Below are positions 1 to 8,444 of a stretch of DNA of 64,000 bases, piece after piece. The position numbers and the translations under genes were made by a program. Under the pieces are notes generated by a model. The model did no database searches. It was not told the DNA's origin and was given only the letters and a program-made list of their open reading frames with translations. Position 1 is the stretch's first letter. Each line of letters opens with the position of its first letter. The stretch lies in NCBI GenBank assembly GCA_965230005.1, contig OZ245934.1, positions 2,666,001-2,730,000 on the forward strand, in the 5' to 3' direction. This stretch comes from SZUA-309 sp965230005. Its GTDB lineage: Bacteria > Pseudomonadota > Gammaproteobacteria > Pseudomonadales > Azotimanducaceae.

Positions 1-472
1 ACCGTTCCTCGCAGTGCCTGATGTAGTTCCGGGCGAAGAGCAGATAGTCGATGATCGCACCCGCATCGGTCCAGGTCTGGAAGAGATAGTTGCCCTTGAA
101 AAAGGAGTTGTGGCCGTAGCAGGCATGGGCGATGACCAGCGCCTGCATGGTCATGGTGTTTTCCTCCATCAGATAGCTGATGCAGGGGTTCGAGTTGATG
201 ACGATCTCGTAGGCGAGCCCCATGTGGCCGCTCTGATAGCTGCGCTCCACTTCCACGAACTGTTTGCCGAAAGACCAGTGGCTGTAGCCCACGGGCATGC
301 CGATGGAGGCGTAAGCATCCATCATCTGATCAGACCGGATGATCTCGATCTGATTCGGGTACGTATCGAGGCCGAAGTCGGACGCGATACGGCCAATTTC
401 CTGGTCGTAGCGCTGAATGAGCTCGAAGGACCAGGCGCTGCCCTCGGAGAGGGGTTTGTTGATCTTGTTCAT
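1..472 (-). CDS. spoVR: SpoVR family protein, N-terminal part (cut by window edge)
   Basis: Only the first 157 residues are present; the rest lies beyond base 1. The protein starts MNKINKPLSEGSAWSFELIQ and continues with conserved SpoVR/YcgB text, including the HACYGHNSFFKGNY segment near residue 130. The ATG at 472 overlaps the stop codon of the upstream yeaH homologue (ATGA, 469-472), so the two are translationally coupled. A GAGGG motif sits 7 bases before the start. SpoVR/YcgB is typically linked to PrkA and YeaH and to stationary-phase and stress physiology in proteobacteria; its biochemical role is poorly defined. Family assignment is firm, function uncertain. Confidence 0.93.
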   Translation of the reverse strand, partial: MNKINKPLSEGSAWSFELIQRYDQEIGRIASDFGLDTYPNQIEIIRSDQMMDAYASIGMPVGYSHWSFGKQFVEVERSYQSGHMGLAYEIVINSNPCISYLMEENTMTMQALVIAHACYGHNSFFKGNYLFQTWTDAGAIIDYLLFARNYIRHCEER

Positions 473-1737
473 GCGGCATCCCTCTTCTGAAAGAGGTCGT
501 GAAAGACCGGGAATATGTCGCTGGCGTCCATGATCTGCCGTTGTGCAAAGGACTCGGGGAACCGTTGTGCCACGTGCTCGTATTCACGCCAGAGCGCCTG
601 ATGGTTGCGCTTGGTGATCTCGACGTAGGCGAAATACTGCACCAGCGGCAGGAGCTCTTCTTCCAGGAGCTGGCGGCAGCGCGGCGAGTCGTCGTTCCAG
701 TTGTCGCCATCAGAAGCCTGAGCGCCGTAGATGTTCCACTCGTTCGGCGAATAGCGCGCCTCAATCACCTCCTGCATGAGCTTCAGGGCGCTGGAGACCA
801 CCGTGCCACCGGTTTCCCGGGAGTAGAAAAACTCCTGCTCGTCGACTTCCTTCGCGACCGTATGGTGACGGATGAAGACGATGTCGGTGCGCTCGTAGTG
901 GCGCTTCAGAAACATATAGAGCAGCAGGTAGAAACGTTTGGCCATGTCCTTGATCTGCTGATCCATGGAGCCGGACACATCCATGAGGCAGAACATGACG
1001 GCCTGCGACGTGGGCACCGGGCGCTTCACGTGCAGGTTGTAGCGCAGATCGTTCGTGTCGAGAAACGGCACGCGCTTCACCCGACGCTCCAGAAGTTCGA
1101 TCTCCTGGGCCAGGCGCCGGGCCGAGAGTTCATCGCCCTGGGCCTCGGCCTCCTCGAGCTTGGCCTTCGCCGCCGCCAGGAGCCGGCGCGATTCGCCGGT
1201 GAGCGCGATGCGTCGGGCTTTCGCAGCTGTGAGGGACCGCAGAACCGAAAGCTTCGCCGGCACGCCGTCGGTGGTGAAACCGGCATGCTCGTACTTGTAG
1301 CTCGCGTTACCCTTCAGCGCGCGCTTCGTGAGATTGGGCAATTCGAGGTCGTCAAAGAGAAACTCGAGGAACTCGTCCTGCGAAAGCTGGAAGACGAAAT
1401 CATCCTCGCCCTCCCCGCTGTCAGAAGCTTCTCCCGCCCCTCCACCGCCACCGCCGCCCCCTTCGGGACGTTTGATACGGTCACCCTGGACGAATTCCTT
1501 GTTGCCGGGATGGACGATACTCCGGCTGCCACCCTGGCCGTGGTGAAAGACCGGTTCGGAGACGTCGTCGGCGGGAATATGAACTTCTTCGCCGCGCTCC
1601 ATATCCGTGATACTCCGGTTGTCCACGGCATCCGACACGGCCTTTTTGATGTGCTTTTTGTAGCGTTCCAGAAAACGCTGCCGGTTGACCGTACTCTTGT
1701 TTTTGGCGTTCAGACGCCGATCGACAATGTAGGACAT
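469..1737 (-). CDS. yeaH: YeaH/DUF444 family VWA-like protein
   Basis: This is a 422-residue DUF444 protein, close to the usual length of the E. coli homologue. The N-terminal half is basic and then acidic, with an eight-glycine run at residues 93-100 before an acidic FLEFLFDDLELP segment. The C-terminal half carries a von Willebrand-A-like domain whose MIDAS-type DVSGS motif is at residues 253-257. It sits 170 bases downstream of prkA and overlaps spoVR by 4 bases. In enterobacteria yeaG (prkA) and yeaH are co-transcribed and induced by starvation, so a role as partner of the PrkA kinase is the likely job here. A 7-bp hairpin (1754-1774) lies in the gap to prkA and could be a processing or attenuation site. 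Confidence 0.92.
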   Translation of the reverse strand: MSYIVDRRLNAKNKSTVNRQRFLERYKKHIKKAVSDAVDNRSITDMERGEEVHIPADDVSEPVFHHGQGGSRSIVHPGNKEFVQGDRIKRPEGGGGGGGGAGEASDSGEGEDDFVFQLSQDEFLEFLFDDLELPNLTKRALKGNASYKYEHAGFTTDGVPAKLSVLRSLTAAKARRIALTGESRRLLAAAKAKLEEAEAQGDELSARRLAQEIELLERRVKRVPFLDTNDLRYNLHVKRPVPTSQAVMFCLMDVSGSMDQQIKDMAKRFYLLLYMFLKRHYERTDIVFIRHHTVAKEVDEQEFFYSRETGGTVVSSALKLMQEVIEARYSPNEWNIYGAQASDGDNWNDDSPRCRQLLEEELLPLVQYFAYVEITKRNHQALWREYEHVAQRFPESFAQRQIMDASDIFPVFHDLFQKRDAA

Positions 1738-1907
1738 CTTCTTCGCTCCCCGCCGGAGAGAACGCTGCTCTCCGCCTTAACGCGCTTCACCGTTTACGCT
1801 CTCAGTCATTGCGCCCTTCGCTTTCACGAGCGGAGCGCCGAAGCGCCCTGCCCCTGCCTGTATCCGGGCTGACGCCAGCGGCACCCAGCCTGACCCGCGA
1901 GGTCGGG

Positions 1908-3830
1908 CTACTGCGATTTGCGAACTCGCAGGTACCACTCCGCCAGGAGCCTGACCTGCTTCTCGGTGTAACCCCGCTCCACCATCCGCGCGACAAAGTC
2001 GTCGTGCTTGCGCTGCTCATCACTCGAGGACTTCGCGTTGAAGGAGATCACCGGCAGCAGATCTTCCGTGTTCGAGAACATCTTCTTCTCGATCACCGTT
2101 CGGAGCTTTTCGTAGCTCAGCCAGGAAGGATTGCTGCCGTTGTGGTTCGCCCGAGCCCTGAGCACGAAGTTCACGATCTCGTTGCGGAAGTCCTTCGGGT
2201 TCGAAATCCCGGCAGGCTTCTCGATCTTTTCGAGCTCTTCGTTCAGCGCACCGCGGTCGAGTATGTCGCCGGTCTCCGGATCCCGGTATTCCTGATCCTG
2301 GATCCAGAAATCCGCGTAGGTGACATAGCGGTCGAAGATGTTCTGACCGTACTCCGAGTAGGACTCGAGGTAGGCGGTCTGAATCTCCTTGCCGATGAAC
2401 TCGACGTATTTCGGCGTCAGGTACTCCTTGATGTAGCGCAGAAGCCGGTCGCGGCTTTCCTGATCGTACTGTTCCTGTTCGATCTGCTGCTCGAGCACAT
2501 AGAGGAGGTGCACGGGATTGGCTGCGACTTCCGTCGGATCGAAGTTGAAGACCTTCGAGAGGATTTTGAAGGCGAAGCGGGTCGATTGACCGCTCATGCC
2601 CTCGTCCACACCGGCAGCGTCCCGATATTCCTGAATGCTCTTGGCCTTCGGATCCGTGTCCTTCAGGTTTTCACCGTCATAAACGCGCATCTTCGAGTAA
2701 ACATTCGAGTTCTCGGGTTCGTGAATCCGTGACAGCACCGAATACTGAGCCAGCATGCGCAGCGTGTCCGGTGCACAGGGCGCGCTATGCAGGGAGCTGT
2801 CACTGATCAGCTTTTCGTAGATGTGCACTTCTTCCGAGACGCGCAGGCAGTAGGGTACCTTGACGATGTAGACCCGGTCGATGAACGCTTCGTTGTTCTT
2901 GTTGTTGCGGAAAGTCTGCCACTCGGACTCGTTCGAGTGCGCAAGCACGATGCCATCGAAGGGTACGGCGCCGATCGCTTCAGTGCCGTTGTAGTTACCT
3001 TCCTGCGTCGCCGTCAGCAACGGGTGCAGCACCTTGATCGGCGCTTTGAACATCTCGACGAACTCGAGAAGCCCCTGGTTGGCCTTGCAGAGACCGCCGG
3101 AGAAGCTGTAGGCGTCCGGATCGTTCTGCTCGAAGTCCTCGAGCTTGCGGATGTCTACCTTGCCGACCAGCGCCGAAATGTCCTGGTTGTTCTCGTCACC
3201 AGGCTCGGTCTTGGCAACAGCAATCTGATTGAGAATCGACGGGTACTTCTTCACCACCTTGAACTGTGTGATGTCGCCGCCGAACTCCTGAAGCCGTTTC
3301 GCCGCCCAGGGCGACATGACACCGCGCAGGTAACGCGAGGGAATGCCGTACTCCTCCTGCAGGATCGTTGCATCTTCCGCCGGGTCGAAGAGCCCGAGCG
3401 GGGACTCGTTCACCGGCGAGCCTTCGATGGCGTAGAAGGGCATGCGCTGCATGAGAGCCTTCAGCTTCTCCGCCAGCGAACTCTTACCGCCACCGACAGG
3501 TCCGAGCAGATAGAGAATCTGCTTCCGCTCTTCGAGACCCTGCGCGGCATGACGGAAGAAGGAGACGATCTGCTCGATGGCCTCTTCCATACCGTAAAAC
3601 TCGCTGAAGGCAGGGTAGCGCTTGATGATCTTGTTGGAAAAGATCCGCGAGAGTCGCGGGTCTTTCGAGGTATCGACGAACTCCGGCTCACCGATCGCCA
3701 AGAGCAGTCGCTCTGCGGCAGTCGCGTAAACACTCGGGTCAGATTTACAGAGTTCGAGGTACTCCTGGAGGGACAGCTCTTCTTCTAAAGCTGCATCGAA
3801 TCGTTCCTGGTAATGCTCAAATACACCCAT
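1908..3830 (-). CDS. prkA: PrkA-type serine protein kinase (YeaG)
   Basis: With the ATG at 3830 this is a 640-residue protein, close to E. coli YeaG. An in-frame ATG lies 19 codons upstream (3887), but 3830 is preferred because AAGGAG lies at normal spacing and the protein then starts MGVFEHYQERFDAALEEELS, as in the family. The AAA-type PrkA domain carries Walker A GPVGGGKSS at residues 110-118; the C-terminal part is the kinase-like PrkA domain. It heads the prkA-yeaH-spoVR cluster. The 256 bases upstream (3831-4086) contain no gene and presumably its promoter; no convincing sigma-54 -24/-12 pair was found by eye. Inferred role: starvation and stress signalling. Confidence 0.95.
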   Translation of the reverse strand: MGVFEHYQERFDAALEEELSLQEYLELCKSDPSVYATAAERLLLAIGEPEFVDTSKDPRLSRIFSNKIIKRYPAFSEFYGMEEAIEQIVSFFRHAAQGLEERKQILYLLGPVGGGKSSLAEKLKALMQRMPFYAIEGSPVNESPLGLFDPAEDATILQEEYGIPSRYLRGVMSPWAAKRLQEFGGDITQFKVVKKYPSILNQIAVAKTEPGDENNQDISALVGKVDIRKLEDFEQNDPDAYSFSGGLCKANQGLLEFVEMFKAPIKVLHPLLTATQEGNYNGTEAIGAVPFDGIVLAHSNESEWQTFRNNKNNEAFIDRVYIVKVPYCLRVSEEVHIYEKLISDSSLHSAPCAPDTLRMLAQYSVLSRIHEPENSNVYSKMRVYDGENLKDTDPKAKSIQEYRDAAGVDEGMSGQSTRFAFKILSKVFNFDPTEVAANPVHLLYVLEQQIEQEQYDQESRDRLLRYIKEYLTPKYVEFIGKEIQTAYLESYSEYGQNIFDRYVTYADFWIQDQEYRDPETGDILDRGALNEELEKIEKPAGISNPKDFRNEIVNFVLRARANHNGSNPSWLSYEKLRTVIEKKMFSNTEDLLPVISFNAKSSSDEQRKHDDFVARMVERGYTEKQVRLLAEWYLRVRKSQ

Positions 3831-4086
3831 GGCCAGCTCTCCTTTGCTGCTTCCGGTTGCATCGTTGTGAGAAGCGTCCGAAAGCAAATCCGGTTTCTTC
3901 TACATTCGATCCGGGGACAGCATCACAGTTTCGCAAGGTGTCGCAAAGCTGAAATAGCCAGACGGTCGATCCTGTGGTACGAGCGGTTTTTGCTGCTTTT
4001 TGTCGAACAAACGCGGCCTGATGGCGCACCCTACGACGGCTTTTCCATGCGTCTACTTGTCAATGAACTGTGGGGTAGCTTGTCCG

Positions 4087-4908
4087 TCAGACGCTTTGAG
4101 CACGTGCGTTGACAGTAAAAAAGGCCGCATCCTCCAGACGCAATGCGGTCAATGAGCGGCCCCAGACACAGCCCGTATCGAGACCAATCACATGTTCGTG
4201 CTCGAAGTAACCTTCGAGAGCCGCCCAGTGCCCGAAAAGCAGTCTCTGCTTCGGCGGCTGCCGCGAGGTCAATTCGAACCAGGGCACGAGACCAGGCGGC
4301 GCGTCCTCCAGGGCACCCTTGTGGGAGAAGTCGAGGACGCCCTGCTGGTCCACCAGGCGCATGCGCGTGAAATAGTTTGTTATCACACGCAGGCGGTCCA
4401 TGCCGGTCCAGTCATCGCGCCAGTGATCGGGTTCATTGCCGTACATGACCTTGAAGTAGCGCTCGCAGGCTGGCCCCCGGATCTCTGCCTCCACCTCCTC
4501 GGCGAGGACTCGCGCTTCCTTGAAGGACCAGAAGAACGGCACACCGGCATGGGCCATGGCGTAACCGAGTTCCTTGTCCCGATGAAAGAGCAGCTGCTGC
4601 CGATACCAATCGGAAATCTCATCGACGTCCGGCGCCGCCAGGAGATCGGTGAAGGTGTCACTCCGGTTGGGGCGGTGGCCGCCACGGTGCACGGCGAGGA
4701 AGTGCAGATCGTGATTCCCGAGGATCGTTGTTACAGCCGCACCCATGGCCATCACCCGCCGCACCACAGACAGGTTGTCCGGCCCGCGGTTGATCAGATC
4801 TCCGAGCAGCCATAGGTGATCTCGGTCGCTTCGAAAATCGATGACCTCCAGAAGCTCGGCAAACTCCTCGTAACAGCCCTGTATGTCTCCAATCGCATAG
4901 GTCGCCAT
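4087..4908 (-). CDS. apaH: Symmetrical diadenosine tetraphosphatase ApaH
   Basis: This 273-residue protein hydrolyses Ap4A to two ADP and also removes Np4 caps from RNA. Metallophosphoesterase signatures are intact: GDIQG near residues 7-11, GDLINRGP at 36-43 and GNHD at 64-67, with downstream histidines. The length matches the family. It is the last gene of the lptD-surA-pdxA-rsmA-apaG-apaH block, 21 bases after apaG. A glpE homologue, which I recall between prkA and apaH in Pseudomonas aeruginosa, is not present in the 256-base gap that follows. Confidence 0.96.
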   Translation of the reverse strand: MATYAIGDIQGCYEEFAELLEVIDFRSDRDHLWLLGDLINRGPDNLSVVRRVMAMGAAVTTILGNHDLHFLAVHRGGHRPNRSDTFTDLLAAPDVDEISDWYRQQLLFHRDKELGYAMAHAGVPFFWSFKEARVLAEEVEAEIRGPACERYFKVMYGNEPDHWRDDWTGMDRLRVITNYFTRMRLVDQQGVLDFSHKGALEDAPPGLVPWFELTSRQPPKQRLLFGHWAALEGYFEHEHVIGLDTGCVWGRSLTALRLEDAAFFTVNARAQSV

Positions 4909-4929
4909 CGTCCTTTCCCGCTTGCGAGC

Positions 4930-5301
4930 CTAGTGGAGCAGTTCCGGTTGTGAGAGGGAAAACGCGGGTATGGGAACCAGAAAGGCATCGTTATCGGAAG
5001 TATGGAACTCGTAGTGTCCTTCCATGCTCCCAACCGGCGTCTCGATGACGGCCGCACTCGTGTAACGGAAGGCCTCACCTGGCTCCAGGGTCGGCTGCTT
5101 GCCAACGACACCGGGACCTTCAACCACCTGCTGCTCTCCATCGCTATTAGTGATGCGCCAGTAGCGATTGATGAGCTGCGCTGTGAAGGGCCCTTCATTG
5201 GCAATGGTGATCGTATAGGCGTAGACGTACCGTTTGCTGTCGGGATCTGACTCGCGCTCGATAAAGCGGACTTCGACCGAGACACTGATTCCGTTACTCA
5301 T
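4930..5301 (-). CDS. apaG: ApaG (Co2+/Mg2+ efflux-associated) protein
   Basis: This 123-residue ApaG/DUF525 protein is predicted to be an all-beta fibronectin-III-like fold. Family text is visible as YTITIANEGPFTAQLINRYW, and near the C terminus as GSMEGHYEF. The start overlaps the end of rsmA by 8 bases, so translation is coupled. ApaG is a conserved partner of rsmA and apaH in gammaproteobacteria; its biochemical function is not settled. Family and start are secure. Confidence 0.95.
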   Translation of the reverse strand: MSNGISVSVEVRFIERESDPDSKRYVYAYTITIANEGPFTAQLINRYWRITNSDGEQQVVEGPGVVGKQPTLEPGEAFRYTSAAVIETPVGSMEGHYEFHTSDNDAFLVPIPAFSLSQPELLH

Positions 5302-6100
5302 CCTTCAGCTCCCCGGTATCCGCCAGTCCTTCGGGAGCAAGCGCCCTGGCAAGTTCGACGAATGCGTCGAGGGACAGATTGTCCGGACGCAGATCCTGAT
5401 CAATCCCCGTCGCGCCCCAGTCAATGGGAAGCTGCTTGAGGCCGTTGGCAATGCGCTTCCGACGCGCCGAGAAAGCCGCTTTGAGTACCTTGTCGAGGGC
5501 CGGGAGATCCACCTCCGGTGCAGAGGTCCGCGGGCGCAGGCGGACCACCTGCGAATGCACGCGAGGCGGCGGTGAAAAGGCTTCCGGCGGCACGTCAAAG
5601 AGAGATTCCACCTCACAATGATACTGCGTCATCACGCTGAGCCGCCCCCAGTCTTTGGATCCTGGCGCGGCCGACAGCCTTGCGCCCAGTTCCCGTTGAA
5701 ACATGAAGTGCATGTCGACGACGCGATCGAGGTGCCCATAGAGCTTGAGCAGCAGCGGTGAGGAGATGTAGTAGGGCAGGTTGCCGACGAGTCGCCAACC
5801 GGCAGGTTCGAGCAGCGCATCGAGATCCACCCGGAGGATATCGGCACTGGTGAGGGCGAGCTCAGGAAACCGGACTTTCAGAGGCACGATCATGTCCCGG
5901 TCGAGCTCCACGGCAGCGAATTGACCGGTGAGACCATAAAGGTAACCCGTGAGCGCCCCGGGACCGGGGCCAATCTCCAGCAGCCGGTCCGTCGGGACAA
6001 TGGCCATGGCGTCGACGATACGCTGCAGCACGCCTTCATCCGTCAGAAAGTGCTGACCGAAACGTTTTCGCGCCCGCGGTTGTTTCAGCGGCCGGCTCAC
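5294..6100 (-). CDS. rsmA: 16S rRNA dimethyladenosine transferase RsmA (KsgA)
   Basis: This 268-residue enzyme dimethylates two adjacent adenosines in the 3' terminal helix of 16S rRNA using S-adenosylmethionine. It has the basic N terminus with RKRFGQHFL, motif I EIGPGPGALT at residues 42-51, the acidic ELDRD loop and the NLPY catalytic motif at 107-110. The ATG overlaps the stop of pdxA by four bases (ATGA). Gene order pdxA-rsmA-apaG-apaH is the classic gammaproteobacterial arrangement. Confidence 0.97.
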   Translation of the reverse strand: MSRPLKQPRARKRFGQHFLTDEGVLQRIVDAMAIVPTDRLLEIGPGPGALTGYLYGLTGQFAAVELDRDMIVPLKVRFPELALTSADILRVDLDALLEPAGWRLVGNLPYYISSPLLLKLYGHLDRVVDMHFMFQRELGARLSAAPGSKDWGRLSVMTQYHCEVESLFDVPPEAFSPPPRVHSQVVRLRPRTSAPEVDLPALDKVLKAAFSARRKRIANGLKQLPIDWGATGIDQDLRPDNLSLDAFVELARALAPEGLADTGELKDE

Positions 6101-7074
6101 GCGTTCGATCCAGCGGCGAGACGCTCCGCCAGAGCGAGCGCCGCTGCAAAGCTCCCGGGATCCGCCGTGCCTTGTCCAGCCAGATCGAGGGCCGTGCCAT
6201 GATCGACGGAGGTTCGGACAAAGGGGAGACCAAGGGTGACATTCACCGCTTCACCAAAACCCTGAGCCTTCAGCACCGGCAGACCCTGATCGTGATACAT
6301 GGCAAATACGGCGTCCGCCTGCTCGAGGTAGGTGGGCGTAAAGAGCGTATCCGCGGGTAGCGGTCCCTGCAGACTCAGACCGGCCGCGACCAGGCGCTCA
6401 CAAACCGGTGCAATGACGTCGATCTCCTCGCGACCGAGGTGTCCGCCCTCGCCGGCATGGGGATTCAGTCCAGCGACGAGTATGCGCGGATCATTGAGTT
6501 GAAACTGTTCTTTCAAGCCCTCCGCCAGGATGCGCAGTCGTCGCTCGAGCAGCTCGGCGTTCAGGGTATCTGCCACGGCACGCAGCGGCAGATGCGTAGT
6601 GGCGAGTGCCACCCGCAACGTGCCTGCGACCAACAGCATCACCACATCATCCACCCCTGCCGCCTCGCAGAAGTACTCTGTGTGACCGCTGAAGGGGACA
6701 CCGGAGTCACTGAGGATCGACTTCTGTACCGGCCCCGTTACCACGCCGTCGAAGCGTCCATTGAGACAGCCTTCCGCCGCCAGACGCAGGGTGTCCAGCA
6801 CGTACGGTGCATTTTGCACGTCGAGTTCGCCGGGGTTCGGTACCGCCGCCAGCGGCGTGTGCAGGATCGTGAGGGTACCCGCTGCCTGAGTCGGATCGTC
6901 GAGATCGTCGTCCGTCTCCAGCGGCAGCTCGAGTCGGGCGGCCGTGGCCAGGAGCCACTCCCGGTCGGCAATGGCGATCCAGGCGGCATTGCGTGCCGTC
7001 TGCGCGAGCTTAACCAGAAGTTCCGGGCCGATGCCGGCGGGCTCACCCGGTGTGATCGCCAGTCGCACCATCAC
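6097..7074 (-). CDS. pdxA: 4-hydroxythreonine-4-phosphate dehydrogenase PdxA
   Basis: This 325-residue NAD-dependent enzyme of the DXP-dependent pyridoxal phosphate pathway oxidises 4-phosphohydroxy-L-threonine. The N terminus ITPGEPAGIGPEL and the NPHAGEGG segment in the second half are diagnostic, as are the GPVQKS and HTEYF segments that contribute metal and substrate residues. There are two ATG codons in tandem at the start (7074 and 7071); either is possible. It follows surA by 13 bases and overlaps rsmA. Confidence 0.96.
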   Translation of the reverse strand: MMVRLAITPGEPAGIGPELLVKLAQTARNAAWIAIADREWLLATAARLELPLETDDDLDDPTQAAGTLTILHTPLAAVPNPGELDVQNAPYVLDTLRLAAEGCLNGRFDGVVTGPVQKSILSDSGVPFSGHTEYFCEAAGVDDVVMLLVAGTLRVALATTHLPLRAVADTLNAELLERRLRILAEGLKEQFQLNDPRILVAGLNPHAGEGGHLGREEIDVIAPVCERLVAAGLSLQGPLPADTLFTPTYLEQADAVFAMYHDQGLPVLKAQGFGEAVNVTLGLPFVRTSVDHGTALDLAGQGTADPGSFAAALALAERLAAGSNA

Positions 7075-7087
7075 CCAGTCGCCCCGC

Positions 7088-8380
7088 TCAGGCGTTGTTG
7101 AGGCGGATCTCCACGAAGGCCTCGTCGCGGAGCTCCTTGAGCCACTTCTCCAGTTCTTCCTCGAAGCGGCGCCCGTGGAGAATTCTGAGGGCCATGTCCC
7201 GCCGGGCTTCTTCGCTCATGTCCTGTTCGCGGCGATCGAGCACTTCCAACACGTGCCAGCCATAGGTGCTGCGAAAGGGTTCGCTCAGCTCGCCGGCGTC
7301 CGTGGCAGCCATGACCTCCCGAAAGGCGGGCACAAACTCGTCGCCCGCGGTCCAGCCGAGGTCTCCGCCCGCAAGCGCGCTGCCCGGGTCCTCCGAGAAC
7401 TCTGCGGCGAGCTCGGCAAAGTCCTCACCGGCCTTCAGCCGCCCGTAGATGTCACGTATGAGCGCTTCCGCCTCGGCTTCCGTGCGAATCTCAGAGGGCA
7501 TGACGAGGATGTGGCGCAGCTGGCTCTGCATTTCCTTGGAAACGCCGGCGCCGCGCTGCTCGAGCAGCTTGACGATGTGCAGGCCACTGCCGCTGGCGAT
7601 GGGCGGCGATACGTCGCCTACCTCCATCCCGATCACGTACTCGGCAAAGAGAGTCGGCAGTTCCGCCGCTTTCCGCCAGCCGAGATCACCGCCTTCCAGC
7701 GCTCGAGAGCCCGCCGAGCGGGAGACCGCCATCTGCGCAAAGTCCGCGCCGTCCCGCAGCTCCTGAACAATTTCCGTCGCTGCAGCTTCTGCGGCTTCGA
7801 CCGTCTCATCAGAAGCGTTCGGCTCAAGGGCGAGGAGAATGTGTCCAACCCGGAATTCGTCCGAGAGCAGCTCCCGGTAATAGGGAGAGTTCAGCAGGTC
7901 TTCGATGTCCTGCTCGGCGATGCTGATGCGTCGGTTGACGATGCCCTGCTGGAGCCGCTGCATGAGCAGCTCCTTGCGGATCTGCTCCCGGAACTCGGCA
8001 TAGCTCTGTCCGTCCTGTTCGAGGGCTTGAGCGAACTGCTCGAGGGACATGCCGTTCTGGCCCGCAAAACCCGTTACCGCCCGGGTGAGCGTTTCATCGT
8101 CGATGGCCAGCCCGCGCCGATCCGCCTCCTGCATCTGCAGACTTTCGATGATCAGCCGCTCCATGATCTGCGACATGAGCACGTCGTTGGGTGGTAAGCG
8201 GGCGTTGTTTTCCGCGAACTGCTCACGAACCATGTCGAGCCGCTCGATGAGCTCCGATGCGAGCACGACGTCGTCCTCCACCACGGCAATGATGGCATCG
8301 AGCTCCCGATACTCCGCGCTGGCGAAACCACTCGCGAACCCGAGCAGGAGCGCCAGGACTATTCTGTCAATTTTTTTCAT
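7088..8380 (-). CDS. surA: Periplasmic chaperone and peptidyl-prolyl isomerase SurA
   Basis: SurA escorts outer-membrane proteins, especially LptD, through the periplasm. From the ATG at 8380 it is 430 residues, like E. coli SurA, and begins with a clean signal peptide, MKKIDRIVLALLLGFASGFA, with cleavage near residue 22. Two parvulin domains follow the N-terminal chaperone region (roughly residues 170-270 and 280-380), each with the FGWH/GGDLGW-type signatures. Longer in-frame starts at 8407 and further upstream would place acidic residues before the signal peptide and run into lptD, so they are less likely. It lies 64 bases after lptD and 13 before pdxA. Confidence 0.95.
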   Translation of the reverse strand: MKKIDRIVLALLLGFASGFASAEYRELDAIIAVVEDDVVLASELIERLDMVREQFAENNARLPPNDVLMSQIMERLIIESLQMQEADRRGLAIDDETLTRAVTGFAGQNGMSLEQFAQALEQDGQSYAEFREQIRKELLMQRLQQGIVNRRISIAEQDIEDLLNSPYYRELLSDEFRVGHILLALEPNASDETVEAAEAAATEIVQELRDGADFAQMAVSRSAGSRALEGGDLGWRKAAELPTLFAEYVIGMEVGDVSPPIASGSGLHIVKLLEQRGAGVSKEMQSQLRHILVMPSEIRTEAEAEALIRDIYGRLKAGEDFAELAAEFSEDPGSALAGGDLGWTAGDEFVPAFREVMAATDAGELSEPFRSTYGWHVLEVLDRREQDMSEEARRDMALRILHGRRFEEELEKWLKELRDEAFVEIRLNNA

Positions 8381-8444
8381 AAATACTGCGTCTGCCTGAT
8401 CAGACATCCTGAAATCTCTGGGACAGCAGGGCGCGTTGTTCCGT

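Noticed and set aside
1754..1774. 7-bp hairpin between prkA and yeaH as a terminator
   Set aside because: No T tract and it lies within a single transcription unit; kept only as a possible processing site.
3831..4086. Sigma-54 promoter for prkA
   Set aside because: No GG-N10-GC -24/-12 pair was found on the minus strand; enteric yeaG has been linked to such control, but the site is not visible here.
14..4112. Long plus-strand reading frames antisense to spoVR, yeaH and prkA
   Set aside because: Frames of 150-450 codons arise from high GC content opposite clear conserved proteins; their products have no domain or signal.
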